A stretch of 64,000 nucleotides of DNA from Pseudomonas sp. RIT623 (GTDB taxonomy: Bacteria; Pseudomonadota; Gammaproteobacteria; Pseudomonadales; Pseudomonadaceae): assembly GCF_004519305.1 (NCBI RefSeq), contig NZ_SOZA01000020.1, positions 1-64,000 on the forward strand, written 5' to 3'. Within the stretch, counting starts at the first letter, position 1. Every line of letters begins with the position of its first letter. The notes beneath the pieces are model-generated. The model worked only from the letters and a program-made list of their open reading frames with translations, was not told the DNA's origin and ran no database searches. Shown here piece by piece: positions 31,084 through 40,133 of the stretch. A program made the position numbers and the translations under genes.

Positions 31084-31560
31084 GTGAAGAAAATCGCGTT
31101 GTTCGCCGACGTGCAGAACCTCTACTACACGGTTCGCCAGGGCCATGGCTGCCACTTCAACTATGCCGCGCTGTGGGCCGAGGTCAGCCGCGAAGGGCAG
31201 ATCGTCGAGGCGCTGGCCTATGCCATCGACCGTGGCGACAGCAAGCAGCAACAGTTCCAGCAGATCTTGCGCAACCTCGGCTTCGAGGTGCGCCTCAAAC
31301 CCTATATCCAGCGTGCCGACGGTTCGGCCAAGGGCGACTGGGACGTCGGCATCACCCTGGATGTGATCGAGGCAGCGGCGCGGGTCGATCAGGTGGTACT
31401 GGCTTCCGGCGACGGTGACTTCGACCTGCTGCTGGAGCGGGCGATGCAGCGCCATGGCGTGGAAACCGTGGTGTACGGCGTGCCGGGGTTGACGGCGTTG
31501 TCGGTGATTCGCGCGGCCAGTCGCTATGTGCCGATCGAGGGCAAGCTGCTGCTGCGCTGA
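31084..31560 (+). CDS. NYN-domain (LabA/DUF88) putative ribonuclease
   Basis: 158 residues from a GTG start (VKKIALFADVQNLYY); the frame upstream is non-coding. The PIN-like NYN fold is marked by the acidic motifs FADVQNL near the N-terminus, GDWDVGITLDV in the middle and LASGDGDFDLLL, which provide the metal-binding aspartates. Members act as single-strand-specific RNases or in RNA processing; no partner gene is seen. The gene ends right before a large REP array. Confidence 0.85.
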   Translation: MKKIALFADVQNLYYTVRQGHGCHFNYAALWAEVSREGQIVEALAYAIDRGDSKQQQFQQILRNLGFEVRLKPYIQRADGSAKGDWDVGITLDVIEAAARVDQVVLASGDGDFDLLLERAMQRHGVETVVYGVPGLTALSVIRAASRYVPIEGKLLLR

Positions 31561-31568
31561 CCCCCTGT

Positions 31569-32033
31569 GTAGGAGCCAGCTTTGCTGGCGAGCCAGGCGC
31601 CGCGGTGGCTGGCACCGGCGATGCCGGTGTTCGCCGGCAAGCCGGCTCCTACGGGTTTGCCGGCCGTCTCGGTCCTGTAGGAGCCAGCTTGCTGACGAAC
31701 CAGGCGCGGCGGAGGCTGGCACCGGCGATGCCGGTGTTCGTCGGCAAGCCGGCTCCTACGGGTTTGCCGGTCGGCTCGGTCCTGTAGGAGCCAGCTTGCT
31801 GGCGAACCAGGCACCGCGGAGGTTGGCACCGGCGATGCCGGTGTTCGCCGGCAAGCCGGCTCCTACGGGTTTGCCGGTCGGCTCGGTCCTGTAGGAGCCA
31901 GCTTGCTGGCGAACCAGGCGCCGCGGTGGCTGGCACCGGCGATGCCGGTGTTCGCCGGCAAGCCGGCTCCTACGGGTTTTGCCGGCCGTCTCGGTCCTGT
32001 AGGAGCCAGCTTGCTGGCGAACCAGGCGCCGCG
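31569..32033. repeat. Tandem array of REP pairs, about 107 bp per unit
   Basis: Four full copies and a truncated fifth begin GTAGGAGCCAGCTT at 31569, 31678, 31784, 31891 and 31999, giving periods of 106-109 bp. Each unit is a REP pair: outward GTAGGAGCC...GCCGGCTCCTAC arms and an inner CACCGGCGATGCCGGTG palindrome. Copies are close to identical, with small changes such as GCTGACGAACC for GCTGGCGAACC. The last copy stops at about 32033, next to the end of the Lrp gene. The array explains the long spurious open frames in several phases. Confidence 0.9.
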
Positions 32034-32055
32034 ATATCACCATCGGCGGCACCGC

Positions 32056-32511
32056 CTATCGGCTCGATTTGCTGTCCAGATGCCCTAGCGGCACCCGCCG
32101 CTGCACCGCGCTCGACAGGATGATCGAGGTCTTGCTGAAGCCCAGTTGCGACACGCGGTTGATCAAGGCTTCCAGCTCGCCCATCGACGCCACCGCCGCC
32201 TGCATGATCACACAGGGGTCGCCGGTGACCCGGTGGCACTCGGTGAGCTCGGGGATCTTCTCCAATGCCTCGTAGGCCTGCTGGTTGCCATGGCTGGTCA
32301 GGCGCAGTTCGATCACGCACTGGATCGGCAGGCCGATCTTCTCCAGGTCGACCTTGGCCGTGTAGCCGCTGATCACCCCGCTGGCCTCAAGCTTGGCCAC
32401 CCGCTCGGCCACCGCCGGGGCAGACAGGTTGACCTGGCGCGCCAGCTGCGCGTAGGTGGCCCGGCCGTTTTTCAGCAGGGCGGCGAGGAGCATGCGGTCG
32501 TATTTGTCCAT
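32056..32511 (-). CDS. Lrp/AsnC family transcriptional regulator
   Basis: 151 residues from MDKYDRMLLAALLKNG. It carries a winged helix-turn-helix (ATYAQLARQVNLSAPAVAERVAKLE) and a RAM domain with ECHRVTGDPCVIMQA. It is divergent from an EamA transporter 150 bp away, so it most likely controls that exporter in response to an amino acid. The start one frame upstream (MDGCAHAF) is less likely because the helix-turn-helix would be displaced. Confidence 0.9.
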   Translation of the reverse strand: MDKYDRMLLAALLKNGRATYAQLARQVNLSAPAVAERVAKLEASGVISGYTAKVDLEKIGLPIQCVIELRLTSHGNQQAYEALEKIPELTECHRVTGDPCVIMQAAVASMGELEALINRVSQLGFSKTSIILSSAVQRRVPLGHLDSKSSR

Positions 32512-32665
32512 GGCGATTCCTGGTGACTTTGCAATCGATGGGAAAGCGTGCGCACAACCATCCATTACAAAGTATTTCGGTGTTTTAAAGCTGTTTTGTA
32601 ACTTAAGTTTGGCGGCGACCCTTTCTAAACTAAGTCACCCGTAAACGGATTTCGAGCCCTTCGTC

Positions 32666-33586
32666 ATGCCAGCCTCTCGTCGCTTCCCGCTGTTGCTCAT
32701 CGGTGCCTTCCTAGCCCTGTACCTGGTCTGGGGCTCGACCTACCTATTCATTCGCATCGGCGTGGAGTCCTGGCCGCCGATGCTGATGGCCGGGGTACGC
32801 TTCGTCATTGCCGGCAGCCTGCTCTATGGCTTTTTGCGCTGGCGCGGGGCGCCGGCACCGACCTGGCCGCAATGGCGTGCGGCCGGGGCCATTGGCTTCT
32901 TGCTGCTCAGTTGCGGCAACGGTGGCGTGACCCTGGCCGAGCACGCCGGGGTGGCCTCGGGCGTGGCCGCCCTGGCGGTGGCCACCGTGCCGCTGTTCAC
33001 CCTGGTGTTCGGGCTGTTCTTCGGCCATCGCAACTCACGCCTGGAGTGGGCGGGGATCGTCCTCGGCCTGGTCGGCATCGGCATGCTCAACATGGGCTCC
33101 AACCTGCAGGCCAGCCCCATGGGCGCGGCGCTGATCCTGTTCGCCGCGGCGGCCTGGGCCTTTGGTTCGGTGTGGAGCAAGAGCCTGCCACTGCCCCAGG
33201 GCGCCATGGCCAGCGCCGCAGAAATGCTGGTGGGTGGCGCCGCATTGCTGATCGGCAGCGCGGTGAGCGGCGAGCGCCTGACCCAGATGCCCACCGCCGC
33301 CGGTTGGGGCGCGCTGGCCTACCTGGTGTTGTTCGGCTCGATCCTGGCGTTCAGCTCGTACATGTACCTGCTCAAGCACGTACGCCCGGCGGCGGCCACC
33401 AGCTACGCCTACGTCAACCCGGCGGTGGCGGTGCTGCTGGGGATTCTGTTCGCCGGCGAGCAGATCGGCGCCGAAGAGTGCGTGGCCATGGCGGTGATCA
33501 TCGGCGCGGTGGTGCTGATCGGCCTGCCGCAATGGCGCAAGGCGCCGCAGCCGCCGGCAGCGTTGAAAGGCGAAATGTGCAAGTAG
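32666..33586 (+). CDS. EamA family transporter, YedA-like
   Basis: 306 residues with ten hydrophobic segments in two EamA repeats: the first around LVWGSTYLFIRIGVESWPP and the second around AYVNPAVAVLLGILFAGEQIGAEE. The family includes drug/metabolite and amino-acid exporters. The divergent Lrp regulator suggests amino-acid or metabolite efflux. The intergenic region of about 150 bp holds both promoters. Confidence 0.9.
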   Translation: MPASRRFPLLLIGAFLALYLVWGSTYLFIRIGVESWPPMLMAGVRFVIAGSLLYGFLRWRGAPAPTWPQWRAAGAIGFLLLSCGNGGVTLAEHAGVASGVAALAVATVPLFTLVFGLFFGHRNSRLEWAGIVLGLVGIGMLNMGSNLQASPMGAALILFAAAAWAFGSVWSKSLPLPQGAMASAAEMLVGGAALLIGSAVSGERLTQMPTAAGWGALAYLVLFGSILAFSSYMYLLKHVRPAAATSYAYVNPAVAVLLGILFAGEQIGAEECVAMAVIIGAVVLIGLPQWRKAPQPPAALKGEMCK

Positions 33587-33640
33587 GCAGGGACGTTGCG
33601 GTAAACTTGCCGCCTTCGCTGAACCCCTGACGGTATTGCC

Positions 33641-34972
33641 ATGAACTTCGCCCAACTCGGCCTGATCGAACCGCTGCTGCGCACCCTGCAGACGCTGGAC
33701 TACACCACCCCCACCCCGGTCCAGGCCAAGGCCATTCCCGCCGTGCTCGCCGGCCGCGACCTGATGGCCGCGGCCCAGACCGGTACCGGCAAGACCGCCG
33801 GCTTCGCCCTGCCGGTGTTGCAGCGCCTGGCCCTGGAAGGGGAGAAGGTGGCCAGCAATTCGATCCGCGCGCTGGTGCTGGTGCCGACCCGCGAGCTGGC
33901 CGAACAGGTGCACGCCAATGTGCGCGAGTATGCCGAGAACCTGCCGCTGTCCACCTATGCGGTGTACGGCGGGGTCAGCATCAACCCGCAGATGATGCGC
34001 CTGCGCCGTGGTGTCGACCTGCTGGTGGCCACCCCAGGGCGGTTGCTCGACCTGTTCCGGCAGAACGCCATCAAGTTCGGCCAGGTGCAGACCCTGGTGC
34101 TCGACGAAGCCGACCGCATGCTCGACCTGGGCTTCGCCGAAGAGTTGCAGGCGGTGTACGCCGCGCTGCCGCGCAAGCGCCAGACGCTGCTGTTTTCCGC
34201 CACCTTCTCCGAGCAGATCCGCCTGCTCGCCGGCCTGGCCCTGAACGACCCGCTGAGCATCGAGGTCAGCCCGCGCAACACCACCGCCAGCACGGTCAAG
34301 CAGTGGCTGGTGCCTGTGGATAAAAAACGCAAGGCCGACCTGTTCTGCCACCTGCTGCGCAAGCAGCGCTGGAAGCAGGTGCTGGTGTTCGCCAAGACCC
34401 GCAATGGCGTGGACCAACTGGTCGAGCGCCTGCTGGCCGAGGGCGTGAATGCCGACGGCATCCACGGCGATCGCCCGCAAGCGACCCGCCAGCGTGCGCT
34501 GGACAGCTTCAAGGCCCGTGAAGTCCAGGTACTGGTGGCCACCGATGTCGCTGCCCGCGGCCTGGACATCGACGACCTGCCGCTGGTGGTCAACCTCGAC
34601 CTGCCGATTGTCGCCGAGGACTATGTGCACCGTATCGGCCGCACTGGCCGTGCCGGCAACAAGGGCGAGGCGATCTCGCTGGTGTGCGCCGATGAGGTGA
34701 ACCTGCTGGCCTCGATCGAGACGCTGATTCGCCAGCAGTTGCCACGCCATGAAGAGCCGGACTTCATCCCCGACCACCGGGTGCCGCAGATCGACGCTAG
34801 CGGCCAGGTGGTGAAGAAACCGAAGAAGCCGAAAAAGCCCAAGGAGAACAGCGCCAAGCGCGGCCTGGGGCGTTGGATGGACAGCGCCGAGGCTGGCGCC
34901 GCGCAGCCGCCGGTGAAGGCCGTGCGCAAGGTCCCGAGCTTCGGCGCGAAGCCGGGCAAGCGCAAGCCCTGA
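33641..34972 (+). CDS. rhlE: DEAD-box RNA helicase, RhlE type
   Basis: 443 residues. Motifs: Q motif YTTPTPVQAKAIP, Walker A AAQTGTGKT (residues 44-52), DEAD (155-158), SATFS and HRIGRTGRAG. The C-terminal extension is lysine/proline-rich and basic (KKPKKPKKPKE), as in RhlE proteins. It unwinds structured RNA and can act in ribosome assembly and RNA decay. Several rhlE-like genes usually exist per pseudomonad genome, so the symbol is a family label. Confidence 0.9.
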   Translation: MNFAQLGLIEPLLRTLQTLDYTTPTPVQAKAIPAVLAGRDLMAAAQTGTGKTAGFALPVLQRLALEGEKVASNSIRALVLVPTRELAEQVHANVREYAENLPLSTYAVYGGVSINPQMMRLRRGVDLLVATPGRLLDLFRQNAIKFGQVQTLVLDEADRMLDLGFAEELQAVYAALPRKRQTLLFSATFSEQIRLLAGLALNDPLSIEVSPRNTTASTVKQWLVPVDKKRKADLFCHLLRKQRWKQVLVFAKTRNGVDQLVERLLAEGVNADGIHGDRPQATRQRALDSFKAREVQVLVATDVAARGLDIDDLPLVVNLDLPIVAEDYVHRIGRTGRAGNKGEAISLVCADEVNLLASIETLIRQQLPRHEEPDFIPDHRVPQIDASGQVVKKPKKPKKPKENSAKRGLGRWMDSAEAGAAQPPVKAVRKVPSFGAKPGKRKP

Positions 34973-34977
34973 AGCGC

Positions 34978-35040
34978 TTCGCCGGCAAGGCCGGCTCCTG
35001 CAGGTGACTGCGTAGGAGCCAGCCTTGCTGGCGAACAGGG
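34978..35040. repeat. REP fragment pair
   Basis: Arms GCCGGCAAGGCCGGCTCCTGCAG and GTAGGAGCCAGCCTTGCTGGCGAAC lie between the convergent rhlE and flavoprotein genes. The element belongs to the same REP family as the 31.6-kb array. Confidence 0.7.
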
Positions 35041-35042
35041 AC

Positions 35043-36284
35043 TTACGCCGGGCGCATCAGCCAATCCGCCGCGGCATTTCCCGCGCGCAAACCACTGGCG
35101 AAACACGCCGTCAGCAGGTACCCGCCGGTTGGCGCCTCCCAGTCCAGCATCTCGCCGGCGCAGAACACCCCAGGCAAGCCCGTCAGCATCAAGCCCGGGT
35201 CCAACTCTTCGAAACGCACGCCCCCGGCGCTGCTGATCGCTTCGTCCAGCGGCCGCGCGCGCACCAGGGTGATCGGCAATGCCTTGAGCGCCGCCGCCAG
35301 CCGCTGCGGCTCGGCAAAGGTCGCGGGGTCGGTGAGTTCGCGCAACAGCGCAGCCTTCACCCCGTCGATACCCAGCTGACCGTGCAGGTGCTTGGCCATC
35401 GATCGCGAACCCCGGGGCTTGGCCAGGGCCTGGGCGATCTTGTCCACAGGCCGGTCCGGTAGCAGGTCGAGTAGCAGGGTGGCCTGTCCGTCACGATTGA
35501 TCGCCTCGCGCAGGGGCGCGGACCATGCATACACCAGGCTGCCTTCCACGCCCTGGGCGGTGAGGATGAATTCACCCTTGCGCGGCGCGACGCCTGGCAT
35601 GGCCAGGGCAATGTTCTTCAGCGGCGCGCCGGCGAACTTACTCTTGAGCAGGTCGCTCCAGCCCGCCACCTCGAAGCCGCAGTTGCTCGCCTGCAACGGC
35701 GAGATATCCACACCGCGCTCGGCCAGCAGCGCCACCCAGGCGCCGTCCGAACCCAGGCGCGCCCAGCTGCCACCGCCCATGGCCAACACCACGGCGTCGG
35801 CGCGCAGTTGCAACTCACCCTGTGGATAAGCGATCCGCAAGGTGCCATCGGCGTTCCAGCCCAACCAGCGGTGACGGGTGTGGATAACCACCCCGGCCTC
35901 GCGCAGGCGCTTGAGCCAGGCGCGCAGCAGCGGCGCGGCCTTCATGTCGCGGGGGAACACCCGGCCCGAGGTACCGACGAAGGTTTCGATGCCCAGGCCG
36001 TGAATCCACTGGCGCAGGGCCTCGGCGTCGAAGCCGCGCAGCAGCGCGTCGATGTCGCCCTGGCGTTCGGCGTAGCGGCCGACGAAGGCGGGGTAGGGCT
36101 CGGAATGGGTGATGTTCATGCCGCCGACCCCGGCCAGCAGGAACTTGCGACCCACCGAGGGCATGGCGTCGAACACCTCGACCGCCACCCCGCGTCGGGC
36201 CAGGGCCTCGGCGGCCATCAGGCCGGCAGGGCCGCCACCGATCACGGCGACAAGGGGACGGGAACTGGGGCGGGGATCGTTCAT
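35043..36284 (-). CDS. BaiN/HI0933-type FAD-dependent oxidoreductase
   Basis: 413 residues from MNDPRPSSRP. The Rossmann dinucleotide site is AVIGGGPAGLMAAEAL (GGGPAG residues 16-21). Further family landmarks are FLLAGVGGMNITHS, SGRVFPRDMKAAPLLRAW, the ALAMGGGSWARLGSDG block and the C-terminal PGVFCAGEMLDWEAPTGGYLL with the second FAD contact. Members are flavoproteins of uncertain substrate (TIGR03862-type). It is convergent with rhlE. Confidence 0.88.
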   Translation of the reverse strand: MNDPRPSSRPLVAVIGGGPAGLMAAEALARRGVAVEVFDAMPSVGRKFLLAGVGGMNITHSEPYPAFVGRYAERQGDIDALLRGFDAEALRQWIHGLGIETFVGTSGRVFPRDMKAAPLLRAWLKRLREAGVVIHTRHRWLGWNADGTLRIAYPQGELQLRADAVVLAMGGGSWARLGSDGAWVALLAERGVDISPLQASNCGFEVAGWSDLLKSKFAGAPLKNIALAMPGVAPRKGEFILTAQGVEGSLVYAWSAPLREAINRDGQATLLLDLLPDRPVDKIAQALAKPRGSRSMAKHLHGQLGIDGVKAALLRELTDPATFAEPQRLAAALKALPITLVRARPLDEAISSAGGVRFEELDPGLMLTGLPGVFCAGEMLDWEAPTGGYLLTACFASGLRAGNAAADWLMRPA

Positions 36285-36433
36285 GGTGGGCGACAGGCTG
36301 TGGAAAAGAGCGCGCATTCTACCCCAGCGCGCCCTGCCCAGGTACTGCTCAAAAAATGAGCAACCCTTTGCAGCTCACGCAGTTAAAGGGCTGGCGCGGC
36401 TTTCCCGCAGGTTATCCACAGGCGGTTCCACAG

Positions 36434-37348
36434 TCATTGTGAACAACCGATGACCCGCGCGGCGCTGTGATGGAGGATGCCGTGGCGCCGGGCCAGGGCG
36501 AGGCGGTCCTTGCTGTAGCCACCGCCGATCACCCCCACCACCGGGATGTCGCGGCCCAGGCACTGGCGCAGCACGTGCTCGTCGCGGGCGGCCAGGCCCG
36601 CGTCGGTCAGCTGCAGGTAACCCAGGGCGTCGTCCTGGTGCACGTCGACCCCGGCGTCGTACAGCACCAGGTCGGGCTGGTACAGCGGCAGCAGGTAGTT
36701 CAGCGCGTCTTCCACCACCTTGAGGTAGGCCTGGTCGTTCATGCCGCGCGGCAGGGGGATGTCCCAGTCGCTCTGGGCCTTGCGCGCCGGGAAGTTCTGC
36801 TCGCAGTGCAGCGACACGGTGATCGCCTCGGGGGTGTCATGGAGGATGCGCGCGGTGCCGTCGCCCTGGTGCACGTCGCAGTCGAAGATCAGCACCCGCT
36901 GCACCCGCCCGGCCTGCAGCAGGTACTGGCTGATCACCGCCAGGTCGTTGAAGATGCAAAAACCGGCGGGGTGATCGTAATGGGCATGGTGGGTGCCGCC
37001 GGCCAGGTGGCAGGCGATGCCGTGCTGCAACGCCTGCTCGGCGGCCAGCAGCGAGCCGCCGACCGCGCGCACGGTGCGTCGGGCCAGGGCTTCGCTCCAG
37101 GGCAGGCCCAGGCGGCGCTGGTCCTCGCGGGACAGCTCGCCATTCATGTAGCGCTCGATGTAGTCGCGGTCATGGGCCAGGGCGAGGATGTCATTGGGGC
37201 AGATTTCAGGACGCAGCAGGGCCTCGTCGCTGGTCAGGCCACTGTCCACCAGGTGATCGCGCAGCAGGCGGAACTTGGCCATCGGGAAGCGATGGTCAGG
37301 GGGAAATTCAGGGCTGTAGTCGTCGTGGTAGATCAGCGGCAGGGGCAT
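36434..37348 (-). CDS. Histone-deacetylase-like amidohydrolase
   Basis: 304 residues from MPLPLIYHDDYSPEFPP. Active-site motifs are intact: paired histidines in GGTHHAHYDHPAGF (residues 117-130), the zinc ligands in FDCDVHQGDGTA (Asp158, His160) and DAGVDVHQDD. Bacterial members deacetylate small metabolites such as acetylpolyamines or acetoin-type amides. The true substrate is not evident. The upstream side holds a REP and a decayed phosphatase gene. Confidence 0.9.
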   Translation of the reverse strand: MPLPLIYHDDYSPEFPPDHRFPMAKFRLLRDHLVDSGLTSDEALLRPEICPNDILALAHDRDYIERYMNGELSREDQRRLGLPWSEALARRTVRAVGGSLLAAEQALQHGIACHLAGGTHHAHYDHPAGFCIFNDLAVISQYLLQAGRVQRVLIFDCDVHQGDGTARILHDTPEAITVSLHCEQNFPARKAQSDWDIPLPRGMNDQAYLKVVEDALNYLLPLYQPDLVLYDAGVDVHQDDALGYLQLTDAGLAARDEHVLRQCLGRDIPVVGVIGGGYSKDRLALARRHGILHHSAARVIGCSQ

Positions 37349-37423
37349 GGTGTCGGCGCGGTGGGGGCGAGTGCCGATCTTGCCAGTATTGCTGGCGCCG
37401 ATGCCAATGCAATCGAGCGTGGC

Positions 37424-37505
37424 TGGTGTCGGCTTGCCGGCGAACAGTGGCACAGCCGGTGCCACCCGCCGCGCCGACGGGTTCGCCAGCAAGCTGGCTC
37501 CTACA
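37424..37505. repeat. REP pair
   Basis: Opposed arms, GTCGGCTTGCCGGCGAACAG and GGTTCGCCAGCAAGCTGG followed by CTCCTACAGG, flank a CACAGCCGGTGCCACC core. It is a solitary REP pair of the window-wide family, upstream of the deacetylase-like gene. Confidence 0.7.
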
Positions 37506-37517
37506 GGGGGTGTGGGC

Positions 37518-37942
37518 TCAGCGGCTGCTGGAGGCCAGCACCCGCTGCCAGTCTGGCTCGTTCAGGCGCCCGAGGATGCGCGCCTTGCCGCTACCATCCA
37601 CCGAGACGAACAGCGCGCTGGCATAGCCGCTGGCACGCTCGCCACCAGGAACATGCTGCACGCGGGCGAAATGGTCGATGCAGCCGTTGTGGGTCACCAG
37701 CAGCAAATTGTGCCCAGGCCGCAGGCGGCGCCGAGGGGCATGGGCGAACAGCGGCGCCGGGGGCGGGCCAGGATGGCCGGGTTGGGCAAGGTGTTGCTGG
37801 GCAGCATGCGTCACTCCGATGGCAGTGCGGCGTCGACGGTGGCCGCTGTGTCTGCCAGCATTCTGCGCAGCCGGCTGTCGGAGGGCGGTGAAGCCGATGT
37901 GAAAAAAGCATCGCACTGGGTACGGGCGCGCGGATCGGCCTA
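37518..37942 (-). pseudogene. Degraded histidine phosphatase gene
   Basis: The 3' part (about 37518-37710) reads NLLLVTHNGCIDHFAR...VSVDGSGKARILGRLNEPDWQRVLA, the C-terminal half of a histidine-phosphatase (phosphoglycerate-mutase) family protein. Upstream in another phase comes TQCDAFFTSASPP...RRMLADTAATVDAALPSE followed by a stop codon at about 37813; after it that phase continues SNTLPNPAILARP. At least one frame change and one in-frame stop therefore interrupt the gene. The N-terminal catalytic RHG region is missing, because the GNAT gene starts 40 bp away. No intact product is possible. Confidence 0.6.
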
Positions 37943-37980
37943 CGCTGTACACTGGCGCACTGCGATTCTGGAGCCCCGCG

Positions 37981-38550
37981 ATGCCCCCCATCCTCGAACT
38001 GGAAAGCCCGCGCCTGGTGTTGCGCCAATGGCAGGACGACGACCTGAGCGAATTCGCCGCGCTGTGCGCTGATCCGCAGGTGATGCGCTATTTCCCCGCG
38101 CCGATGAACCGGGTGGAGGCTGCCGCATTGATCGGCCGCATCCGTGGCCACTTCAACGAATACGGCTTTGGCTTGTGGGCGCTGGAGCGCAAGGACAGCG
38201 GCGCCTTCATCGGCATGACCGGGCTGCTCAACGTCAGCTTCGACGCAGCGTTCGCCCCGGCCGTGGAGATCGGCTGGCGCTTGGCCCGGCGCCACTGGGG
38301 CCTGGGCTTTGCCAGCGAGGCGGCGTGGGCCTGCCTGCGCTGTGCCTTCGCCCAGTTGCAGCTGGACGAGGTGGTGTCGTTCACCAGCGAAAACAACGTG
38401 CCCTCGCAGAAAGTCATGCAGGCCATCGGCATGGTCCAGGACCTGGACGGCAGCTTCGAGCATCCGCGCCTGGCGGTTGGCGATCCATTGCGTGCCCATG
38501 TGCTGTATCGCATCGACCGAGCGCGCTGGCAACAGAACCTGCGCGGTTGA
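37981..38550 (+). CDS. GNAT family N-acetyltransferase, RimJ/RimL type
   Basis: 189 residues. ETPRLVLR-like start (LESPRLVLRQWQDDD) and acetyl-CoA-binding region EIGWRLARRHWGLGFASEA followed by SFTSENNVPSQKVMQAIGM are typical of RimJ/RimL N-acetyltransferases acting on protein N-termini or small amines. The substrate is unknown. The gene is close to the decayed phosphatase and 90 bp before tesB. Confidence 0.85.
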   Translation: MPPILELESPRLVLRQWQDDDLSEFAALCADPQVMRYFPAPMNRVEAAALIGRIRGHFNEYGFGLWALERKDSGAFIGMTGLLNVSFDAAFAPAVEIGWRLARRHWGLGFASEAAWACLRCAFAQLQLDEVVSFTSENNVPSQKVMQAIGMVQDLDGSFEHPRLAVGDPLRAHVLYRIDRARWQQNLRG

Positions 38551-38640
38551 ATGCACGGGTATTCACTCGACGGGTTGAATGACAAACCTTGTATCATTTG
38601 CCGACATAACAGCACCGTGACGCCTTGCCAGGAGATGCCC

Positions 38641-39510
38641 ATGAGCCATGTACTCGACGATCTGGTCGATTTGCTGAGCCTCGAGTCCATCGAGGAGAAC
38701 CTGTTCCGCGGACGCAGCCAGGACCTGGGCTTTCGCCAGCTGTACGGTGGCCAGGTGCTCGGCCAGTCGTTGTCGGCGGCCAGCCAGACGGTCGAGGACG
38801 CGCGCCATGTACATTCGCTGCATGGCTATTTCCTGCGCCCAGGCGATGCCAGCATGCCGGTGGTCTACTCGGTGGACCGCGTGCGCGATGGCGGCAGTTT
38901 CAGCACCCGGCGGGTGACGGCGATCCAGAAGGGCCAGCCGATCTTCACCTGCAGCGCGTCGTTCCAGTACGACGAGGAGGGTTTCGAGCACCAGGCGCAA
39001 ATGCCCGAGGTGGTCGGCCCGGAGAACCTGCCCAGCGAGGTCGAGCTGGCCCACAAGCTGGCCGACAAGCTGCCCGAACGCATCCGCGAGAAAGTGCTGT
39101 GCGCCAAGCCCATCGAGATCCGCCCGGTGACCGAGCGCGACCCGTTCGACCCCAAGCCGGGCGACCCGGTCAAGTACGCCTGGTTCCGTGCCGACGGCAC
39201 GCTCCCGGACATCCCCGCGCTGCACAAGTACCTGCTGGCCTACGCCTCGGACTTCGGCTTGCTGACCACCTCGCTGCTGCCCCATGGCCGCTCGGTGTGG
39301 CAGAAGGACATGCAGATCGCCAGCCTCGACCACTCGCTGTGGTTCCACCGCGACCTGCGCGCCGACGAATGGTTGCTGTACGCCACCGACAGCCCCTGGG
39401 CAGGCAATGCCCGTGGCTTCTGCCGTGGCAGCATCTTCAACCGCGCCGGCCAGTTGGTGGCCTCGTCCACCCAGGAAGGCTTGATCCGCCATCGCCAGGA
39501 CTGGGCATGA
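38641..39510 (+). CDS. tesB: Acyl-CoA thioesterase II
   Basis: 289 residues from MSHVLDDLVDLL; the frame upstream is not needed. A double hot-dog protein: the first half carries FRQLYGGQVLGQSL and HSLHGYFLRPGD, the second HKYLLAYASDFGLL and ASLDHSLWFHRDLRADEWLLY, which include the catalytic Asp and the Gln/Thr positions of TesB. It hydrolyses acyl-CoA of various lengths. Its stop overlaps the start of the HAD gene (ATGA), indicating coupled translation. Confidence 0.94.
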   Translation: MSHVLDDLVDLLSLESIEENLFRGRSQDLGFRQLYGGQVLGQSLSAASQTVEDARHVHSLHGYFLRPGDASMPVVYSVDRVRDGGSFSTRRVTAIQKGQPIFTCSASFQYDEEGFEHQAQMPEVVGPENLPSEVELAHKLADKLPERIREKVLCAKPIEIRPVTERDPFDPKPGDPVKYAWFRADGTLPDIPALHKYLLAYASDFGLLTTSLLPHGRSVWQKDMQIASLDHSLWFHRDLRADEWLLYATDSPWAGNARGFCRGSIFNRAGQLVASSTQEGLIRHRQDWA

Positions 39511-40106
39511 GCCTGGGCGAGATCCGCCACTGGGTGTTCGACATGGACGGCACCCTGACCGTGGCCGTGCATGATTTCGCGGCCATTCGCGAGGCGCTGG
39601 GCATCCCGGCCACGCACGATATCCTCACCCACCTGGCCGCGTTGCCGGCAGATGAAGCGGCGGCCAAGCACGCTTGGCTGTTGGAGCACGAGCGCGACCT
39701 GGCGCTGGCCTCGCAGGCCGCGGTCGGGGCGGTGGAGCTGGTGCGTGAGTTGGCCGCGCGCGATTGCCGGCTGGCGATCCTCACCCGTAACGCCCGCGAG
39801 TTGGCCCATGTGACCCTGCAAGCCATCGGCCTGGCCGACTGCTTCCCGGTCGAGCAGATTCTTGGGCGTGACGAGGCCGCGCCCAAGCCCAGCCCGGATG
39901 GGCTGCTGCAGATCGCCCGGGCCTGGGGCGTGGCGCCTGGCGAGATGGTGATGGTCGGCGACTACCGCTTCGACCTCGATTGCGGCCGCGCCGCTGGCAC
40001 CCGCACCGTGCTGGTGAACCTGCCGGACAACCCCTGGCCGCAATTGGTCGATTGGCATGCGCCGGATTGCCGGGCGTTGAAGGCGTTGCTGCTGGACGCT
40101 CAGTGA
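39507..40106 (+). CDS. HAD family hydrolase, phosphoglycolate-phosphatase-like
   Basis: 199 residues. HAD motif I FDMDGTLT (nucleophile Asp), motif II ILTRNAREL, and motifs III/IV K in PKPSPDG and VGDYRFDLDCGRAAG. The start ATG overlaps the tesB stop. Substrate unknown; the phosphoglycolate or sugar-phosphate group is most likely. It ends before a REP cluster. Confidence 0.88.
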   Translation: MSLGEIRHWVFDMDGTLTVAVHDFAAIREALGIPATHDILTHLAALPADEAAAKHAWLLEHERDLALASQAAVGAVELVRELAARDCRLAILTRNARELAHVTLQAIGLADCFPVEQILGRDEAAPKPSPDGLLQIARAWGVAPGEMVMVGDYRFDLDCGRAAGTRTVLVNLPDNPWPQLVDWHAPDCRALKALLLDAQ

Positions 40107-40133
40107 CACTGGATTTTTCCTGGCGCCGGTGTT

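Noticed and set aside
31569..32033. Possible CRISPR array
   Set aside because: The units are about 107 bp with palindromic REP cores and no unique spacers; they are tandem REP pairs, not repeats with variable spacers.
31524..32320. Several 60-120 codon frames within the REP array
   Set aside because: Translation of the tandem repeats gives periodic peptides in multiple phases; these are artefacts of the repeat.
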